NCBI RefSeq assembly: GCF_039535095.1
Contig: NZ_BAAAWN010000001.1
Span: 186,001-250,000, forward strand
Reading direction: 5' to 3'
DNA: 64,000 nucleotides
DNA from: Arthrobacter ramosus
GTDB lineage: Bacteria > Actinomycetota > Actinomycetes > Actinomycetales > Micrococcaceae
The position numbers were made by a program, and so were the translations under genes. Each line of letters starts with the position of its first letter. Positions within the stretch are counted from its first letter, which is position 1. This document shows, piece by piece, positions 59,887 to 64,000 of the stretch. The notes beneath the pieces are model-generated. The model was not told the DNA's origin, made no database searches, and worked only from the letters and a program-made list of their open reading frames with translations.

Positions 59887-61026
59887 TCACCCGCGACCGA
59901 GCCCCTCCCCAATTTCCCGCCCGATCCGCCGCAACAGTTCCGCCGACAACACAGGATCCTTCGACGAGTCCAGATCCGTATAGTCCGCCAGGGTGTAGAC
60001 GTGCGAAAGAGACATCTCGGACCACCGCTCCTGCCGCAGCAAGGAGCGGCCCGCGACGGCGATGATCGGCCGCGTACCCGAGCGGCGCGCGACGGCGGCC
60101 GGCAGCTTTCCGGCGAGGGTCTGCTCGTCGATGCTGCCCTCGCCGGTCACCACCAGATCGCAACTGTCCTTGCGGGTGTCGAAGTCCAGGAGGTCGAGGA
60201 AGTAGTCCGCCCCCGAGACCTGAGAAGCACCCAGCAGCATGCACGCGAAGCCGATCCCACCGGCGCTTCCAGCGCCCGGATGCTCGGCAAAGGAAGCTGC
60301 ATCCTCAAACCCAACGGAGGCGAGCACAGAGACAAAATGCATCAGACCGGCGTCGAGCGCTGCAACATCCGCAAGCGATGCGCCCTTCTGCGGACCGAAC
60401 ACCGCAGGAGCTCCGTCCGGCCCGCACAGCGGGTTGTGCACGTCGCTCGCAACAATCAGTTCCGTCTCGACCAGCCCGGAAAGCAACGTCCCGAGAACGG
60501 AATGAACAAGGCCAAGGTTCCGTCCGTTGCCTTCCAAAGAACGGCCGGAAGCATCCAGGAAGCGGAAGCCCAGGGCGGTGAGCATGCCCATTCCTCCGTC
60601 GGTGCTCGCGCTGCCTCCGAGCGCCAGCACGATCCGAGCCGGCCTCAACGAAAGGGCAAAGAGAACAGCCTCGCCAAACCCGCGACTCGACGCATCCAGC
60701 GGCAAAAGCCGTCCGTCCGGCAAGAGCCCCAAACCGCAAGTGTTCGCTACCTCCACAACAGCAGTGACGCCGTCGAACGCGATGCTCGCTTGTGTGGGCT
60801 GGCCAGTGGGGCCGCTCACCGTGCAGCCGTGGCGGGCGAACCCGGAGGCGACGGCGGCATCAACGCTGCCGTCACCTCCGTCCGCCAGCGGCAGCAGCTC
60901 ACAGCGAACTGCTCCGACGGAACGCAGCCCTGCCGCCAGGGCGTCTGCCACCTCGCCGGCCGTGAGGCTGCCTTTGAACTTGTCGGGCGCGATGAGGACG
61001 GTTTTCGGGGCGGTTGCGCCCGTCAT
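59887..61026 (-). CDS. Glycerate kinase, second copy
   Basis: The 379-residue GK-I family kinase has [100 protein letters not shown] and VTGEGSIDEQTLAGKLPAAVA. It is clearly related to glxK at 49.3 kb but well diverged. It starts one base after the dctA stop (TGACATG), so both are read together. It very likely phosphorylates glycerate made from tartrate or a related acid by the dehydrogenase at 62.6 kb. Confidence 0.94.
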   Translation of the reverse strand: MTGATAPKTVLIAPDKFKGSLTAGEVADALAAGLRSVGAVRCELLPLADGGDGSVDAAVASGFARHGCTVSGPTGQPTQASIAFDGVTAVVEVANTCGLGLLPDGRLLPLDASSRGFGEAVLFALSLRPARIVLALGGSASTDGGMGMLTALGFRFLDASGRSLEGNGRNLGLVHSVLGTLLSGLVETELIVASDVHNPLCGPDGAPAVFGPQKGASLADVAALDAGLMHFVSVLASVGFEDAASFAEHPGAGSAGGIGFACMLLGASQVSGADYFLDLLDFDTRKDSCDLVVTGEGSIDEQTLAGKLPAAVARRSGTRPIIAVAGRSLLRQERWSEMSLSHVYTLADYTDLDSSKDPVLSAELLRRIGREIGEGLGRG

Positions 61027-61027
61027 G

Positions 61028-62422
61028 TCAGATGGAGTCCGAATAGGCGGGGTGGCGATCGGCGGCCTGAAAGGGCTCGACGGCGGCAGCGGGCGCCGGA
61101 AGATCGGCCACCTGAATCGGCTCCACAGCTTCGCCCGCGAAGACACTGCGGACGCGGTCGGCGTCGAGGGTGCGGTCCCACCAGGCGATGAACAACGTGG
61201 CGACGGCGTTGCCCGTGAAGTTCACGAGGGCGCGGCATTCGGACATGAACTTGTCGATGCCGAAGATGAGCATGATGCCCGCGGCCGGGATGGTGCCGAT
61301 GGTGGCCAACGTTGCAGTGAGAGCGATGAATCCGCCGCCAGCAACACCGGCAGCCCCCTTGGACGTAAGCAGCATGACGGCGATGAGGCCCAATTGCTGG
61401 CCGATGCTCAAGTGCGTGTTGGTGGCCTGGGCGATATACACGGCGGCTAGGGAAAGGTAGATCGCTGCGCCGTCGAGGTTGAAGCTGTAGCCGGTGGGGA
61501 CAACGAGCCCCACCGTCTCCTTCTTTACCCCCGCATGCTCGAGCTTGCGCATCAGGCCCGGCAGCGCCGGTTCGGCGGTCGAAGTGCCCAGGATGATCAG
61601 GTATTCCTCTTTGAAATGCCTGATCATCGTGAAGATGTTCAGCTTCAGGAACGCCATGACGGAGCCAAGGACCACCACCACAAAGAGGATCGAGGTGACG
61701 TAGAACAGCGCGATCAACCCGCCCATGCTGGTCAGCGAGGACACACCGTACTTGCCGACCGCGAAGGCCATGGCGCCGAAGGCACCCAGCGGCGCGGCCT
61801 TCATGATGAAGCCCAGGATCTTGAACATCACGCCGGTGAGCCGCTGCACGCCGTCGAGCACGGGGGCGCCAAGCTTGCCCATCGCATTCAACGCGATCCC
61901 GAAGACCACCGCGATGAAGATGATCTGGAGAATATCGCCCGCAATGAAGGGCTGGACGATGCTCGTGGGGATGATGTTGGTCAGGAACTGCCACCATTCC
62001 TGGTGCGCGCCGGCATCGATAAGCTGGGCCGCGGCGGCGGTGGTCTTGATGGTGCCCGCAGTAGCATTGACGCCCTCGCCAAGCCGGAAGATATTGATCG
62101 CCAGCAAACCGAACGCCAACGCACAAATCGTGCCGATCTGGAAGTACGTGAGAGCCTTGAGGCCCGTCATCCCGACCTTCTTCAGGTCCGCGACGCTCGC
62201 GATCCCGCCGACGGTGGTCAGGAAGACGATCGGCCCGATGAGCATCCTCATCGCATTGACGAACGTGGTTCCGATCGGTTCCATGGCGATGCCTGCGGTC
62301 GGCGCGAGCCAGCCGAGCAGGACGCCAATGAGAATGGCGGTCAGTACCCAGAAATACAGTTGCCGGTACCAGCGTTTTTTGGGGGCCGGGGTCGGATGAC
62401 CGGCGGTTGATGAGTGTCCCAT
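61028..62422 (-). CDS. dctA: C4-dicarboxylate carrier, DctA family
   Basis: The 464-residue protein of the dicarboxylate/amino acid:cation symporter (DAACS) family has RMLIGPIVFLTTVGGIASV, the hairpin SSLTSMGGLIALFYVTSI, the motif VVPTGYSFNLDGAAIYLSLAAVYIAQATNT and the substrate-binding NFTGNAVATLFIAWWD with Asn and Arg nearby. It imports succinate, malate or similar acids with protons or sodium. Next to a tartrate/D-malate dehydrogenase it probably imports tartrate or D-malate. Start is the ATG at 62422, with AGGTAGG upstream. Confidence 0.94.
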   Translation of the reverse strand: MGHSSTAGHPTPAPKKRWYRQLYFWVLTAILIGVLLGWLAPTAGIAMEPIGTTFVNAMRMLIGPIVFLTTVGGIASVADLKKVGMTGLKALTYFQIGTICALAFGLLAINIFRLGEGVNATAGTIKTTAAAAQLIDAGAHQEWWQFLTNIIPTSIVQPFIAGDILQIIFIAVVFGIALNAMGKLGAPVLDGVQRLTGVMFKILGFIMKAAPLGAFGAMAFAVGKYGVSSLTSMGGLIALFYVTSILFVVVVLGSVMAFLKLNIFTMIRHFKEEYLIILGTSTAEPALPGLMRKLEHAGVKKETVGLVVPTGYSFNLDGAAIYLSLAAVYIAQATNTHLSIGQQLGLIAVMLLTSKGAAGVAGGGFIALTATLATIGTIPAAGIMLIFGIDKFMSECRALVNFTGNAVATLFIAWWDRTLDADRVRSVFAGEAVEPIQVADLPAPAAAVEPFQAADRHPAYSDSI

Positions 62423-62528
62423 GTTTCCTACCTCATTGTGGAAAATCTCTGGAGAAAGCTGAAAGGGTAAGCGGCGTCCCGGGGGCCCCGACGCGAGCTT
62501 GCGAGCGTTGGGAAGGGACCTCCGCGGC

Positions 62529-62560
62529 GTTCGACGGCGGACGGCCAGCCGCCGTCGAAC
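62529..62560 (-). terminator. Hairpin between the dehydrogenase gene and dctA
   Basis: GTTCGACGGCGG (62529-62540) and CCGCCGTCGAAC (62549-62560) are perfect 12-bp arms with an 8-base loop, 22 bases after the dehydrogenase stop. There is no U-run. It may cut or attenuate the transcript so that dehydrogenase and carrier are made at different levels. Confidence 0.55.
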
Positions 62561-62582
62561 GTCACCGGAGTTGCGGGCTGCT

Positions 62583-63680
62583 TTAGACGGCGGCCAGCGA
62601 GTGGCTAAGAGCCTTGATGATGGCTTCGGTGACGTCGTCCGTCGTGGCTTCGCCGCCGACGTCGCGGGTCAAGAACCCGGCGGCGGTGGTCTGCTCGATG
62701 GCGGCCTCGACCAGGCGGGCTTCCTCGTGCAGGCCGAAGTGGTCGAGCATCAGGGCGGCGCTGGCGATCGCGCCGATCGGGTTGCTGATGCCTTTGCCGG
62801 CGATGTCCGGCGCGGAACCGTGGACAGGCTCAAACATGCTGGGGAAGCGGCGCTCCGGGTTAAGGTTGGCGCTCGCGGCGAGGCCGAGGCTGCCGGCGAG
62901 GGCGGAGCCGAGGTCCGAGAGGATGTCGGCGTTCAGGTTGGACGCGACCACCACCGACAGTTCCTCGGGGTGCAGGATGAACTTGGCGCTCATGGCGTCA
63001 ACCAGGACGCTCTCGGTCTGCACGTCCGGGTAGTCGAGGGCGACGCGCTTGAAGGTTTCGTCCCAGAGGACCATGCCGTACTGCTGAGCGTTGGACTTGG
63101 TGACCGACGAGACCTTTTTGACTGTGCGGGTCCGTGCGAGCTCGAACGCGAAGCGCATGATGCGCTCGCAGCCCTTCTCGGTGAACAACGCGGTCTGCAG
63201 CGCTACCTCGTTTCCCGGCCCGCGACCACTCAAGTTGCGGCCGCCGAGGCCGGCGTACTCGCCTTCGCTGTTTTCGCGGACAACAATCCAGTCGAGCTCA
63301 GTGTTGTCAGCTTTGCGGAGCGGGGACTGGATGCCGGGGAGGAATTTGACCGGGCGGATATTGGCCCACTGGTCGAAGTTCTGGGTGATGTTCAGGCGCA
63401 GGCCCCAGAGGCTGATGTGGTCCGGGACGTTCTCCCAACCGACAGCGCCGAAGTAGATGGCGTCGAAATCCTTGAGGGCATCCAGGCCTTTAGGGTCCAT
63501 CATCTGGCCGGTCTCCTCGTAGTAGCCGCAGCCCCATGGGAACTCGGTCCATTCGAAGCAGAACTTGCCGTTGGAGTTCGCGGCCAGGGCGTTCAGGACG
63601 CGGCGGCCTGCGGAGACAACTTCCTTGCCGACTCCGTCTGCGGGGATCGATGCGATGCTGAATTTCTGGGTGGCGCTCAT
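62583..63680 (-). CDS. Tartrate/D-malate dehydrogenase (TtuC/DmlA family)
   Basis: The 365-residue protein belongs to the isocitrate/isopropylmalate dehydrogenase group: IASIPADGVGKEVVSAG, REN(S)EGEYAGLGGR, SVTKSNAQQYGMVLWDETF with the catalytic Lys, VLVDAMSAKFIL and the signature NLNADILSDLGSALAGSLGLAASANL followed by EPVHGSAPDIAGKGISNPIG. WGLRLNITQNFDQWANIRPVKFLPGI places it with tartrate/D-malate enzymes. It oxidises D-malate or tartrate with NAD and Mn; some members convert meso-tartrate to D-glycerate, which suits the kinase gene of this operon. Confidence 0.92.
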   Translation of the reverse strand: MSATQKFSIASIPADGVGKEVVSAGRRVLNALAANSNGKFCFEWTEFPWGCGYYEETGQMMDPKGLDALKDFDAIYFGAVGWENVPDHISLWGLRLNITQNFDQWANIRPVKFLPGIQSPLRKADNTELDWIVVRENSEGEYAGLGGRNLSGRGPGNEVALQTALFTEKGCERIMRFAFELARTRTVKKVSSVTKSNAQQYGMVLWDETFKRVALDYPDVQTESVLVDAMSAKFILHPEELSVVVASNLNADILSDLGSALAGSLGLAASANLNPERRFPSMFEPVHGSAPDIAGKGISNPIGAIASAALMLDHFGLHEEARLVEAAIEQTTAAGFLTRDVGGEATTDDVTEAIIKALSHSLAAV

Positions 63681-63783
63681 GCCTACCTCCTCGTTGAGTT
63701 TGTTAGCAGAGTCACACTGCCTTCCTTTTCAAGTAGACGGGCGGCGGGTAGGTGGCGTCCAAGACTTAGTTTCGATACGACTG

Positions 63784-63798
63784 ATAGGTAGCGCCTAT
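63784..63798. promoter_or_regulatory. LysR-type T-N11-A dyad upstream of the dehydrogenase
   Basis: ATAGG (63784-63788) and CCTAT (63794-63798) are inverted arms around five bases and fulfil the T-N11-A rule of LysR operators. The site lies 7 bases from the end of the LysR gene and about 104 bases before the dehydrogenase ATG, suited to activation of that operon. Confidence 0.5.
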
Positions 63799-63804
63799 TG
63801 GTTT

Positions 63805-63999
63805 TTAGCTGTTGGCGCCTTCGGTGTGCTCCGCAGCGACTTTCAAGAACGCTTTGGCCGCGGAAGTGAGGTTGTTCTTGCGGCTGAGTACCGCGACGTC
63901 CAGATGGCTCACCGGTTCGATGAGCAGGGTGCGGAGCCCCGCTTTGTGCGCGGTTGGAGCCCATGACGACGGCATCACCGCGTGCCCGACGCCCGCCAA
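63805..63999 (-). CDS. LysR-type regulator, C-terminal end (cut by window edge)
   Basis: Only the last 64 residues lie in the window. VGHAVMPSSWAP is the typical G-x-G-(I/V)-(A/T)-x-(L/M)-P segment of LysR effector domains, and LDVAVLSRKNNLTSAAKAFLKVAAEH is the last strand and helix. The rest continues past the right edge. It is on the same strand as, and just upstream of, the dehydrogenase-dctA-kinase operon and probably activates it in response to tartrate or another dicarboxylate. Confidence 0.85.
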   Translation of the reverse strand: MAGVGHAVMPSSWAPTAHKAGLRTLLIEPVSHLDVAVLSRKNNLTSAAKAFLKVAAEHTEGANS

Positions 64000-64000
64000 A

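Noticed and set aside
1..64000. tRNA or rRNA genes
   Set aside because: I looked for the T-loop consensus and rRNA-like blocks and saw none. A run of tRNAscan-SE and Infernal would settle this.

Overview
The window reads as one chromosomal stretch of a high-GC actinobacterium, most likely Arthrobacter or a close relative (Micrococcaceae). Pointers are the actinobacterial DUF3073 and septum-formation proteins, a ClpB gene behind a HAIR (HspR) inverted repeat, [4Fe-4S]-type PurF next to PurM, a mycothiol-world SRPBCC/TIGR03086 fusion, short or absent leaders and ATGA/GTGA gene overlaps. The genus is an inference from gene content. I found no rRNA, tRNA or CRISPR array.

Layout. 0-6.3 kb: small housekeeping and stress genes, an ATP-dependent DNA ligase (LigC type), a PoxB pyruvate oxidase whose ribosome site lies in a 13-bp inverted repeat, and a sialidase. 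6.3-8.6 kb: PadR-DUF1048-DrrAB export operon. 8.7-15.4 kb: ComB-like phosphatase, DUF4031-HD fusion, SRPBCC and YCII proteins, clpB, a septum-formation protein and DUF3073. 15.6-16.9 kb: a 98-bp MITE-like palindrome followed by an intact IS630-family element. 17-22.5 kb: ArsR/SRPBCC pair, a two-domain VOC protein, purM, purF. 22.6-29.4 kb: one-strand catabolic run (permease, FadR-type regulator, glutamine-synthetase-like ligase, GATase hydrolase, aldehyde dehydrogenase, SDR), which looks like gamma-glutamylated amine or amino-alcohol breakdown. 29.4-31.8 kb: ureide genes (uraH, uraD, an AGT-type aminotransferase). 31.8-46.5 kb: two complete amino-acid ABC importers around a 2-hydroxyacid dehydrogenase, a YtcJ-type amidohydrolase, an aminotransferase with a TetR regulator, an AruI-like ThDP decarboxylase and an M20 amidohydrolase. 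46.7-54.2 kb: bcp, an orphan winged-helix protein, then allB, glxK, gcl, glxR and hyi, the allantoin/glyoxylate-to-glycerate route. 55-59.1 kb: a lower-GC island with a small secreted protein, a lipoprotein and a MacB-like ABC exporter. 59.2-59.8 kb: a Phd/PIN toxin-antitoxin pair. 59.9-64 kb: a second glycerate kinase, a DctA-type carrier, a tartrate/D-malate dehydrogenase and the end of a LysR regulator.

How the parts fit. Hydroxyisourate hydrolase, OHCU decarboxylase and allantoinase are purine-ring steps. Gcl, GlxR, Hyi and GlxK turn glyoxylate into 3-phosphoglycerate or 2-phosphoglycerate. The tartrate cluster also ends at glycerate and has its own kinase, so two carbon sources converge on the same step. 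The 24-29 kb and 32-46 kb regions extend the theme to nitrogen compounds.

Most noteworthy: (1) 16 copies of a 13-bp core related to GACGCTCGCTCAC in four intergenic sites, where neighbouring same-strand copies are always exactly 32 bp apart; (2) the secreted protein/lipoprotein/MacB-like island, which I cannot assign to a described system; (3) the poxB ribosome-site palindrome; (4) the IS630 transposase stop codon, which is completed by the duplicated target TA.
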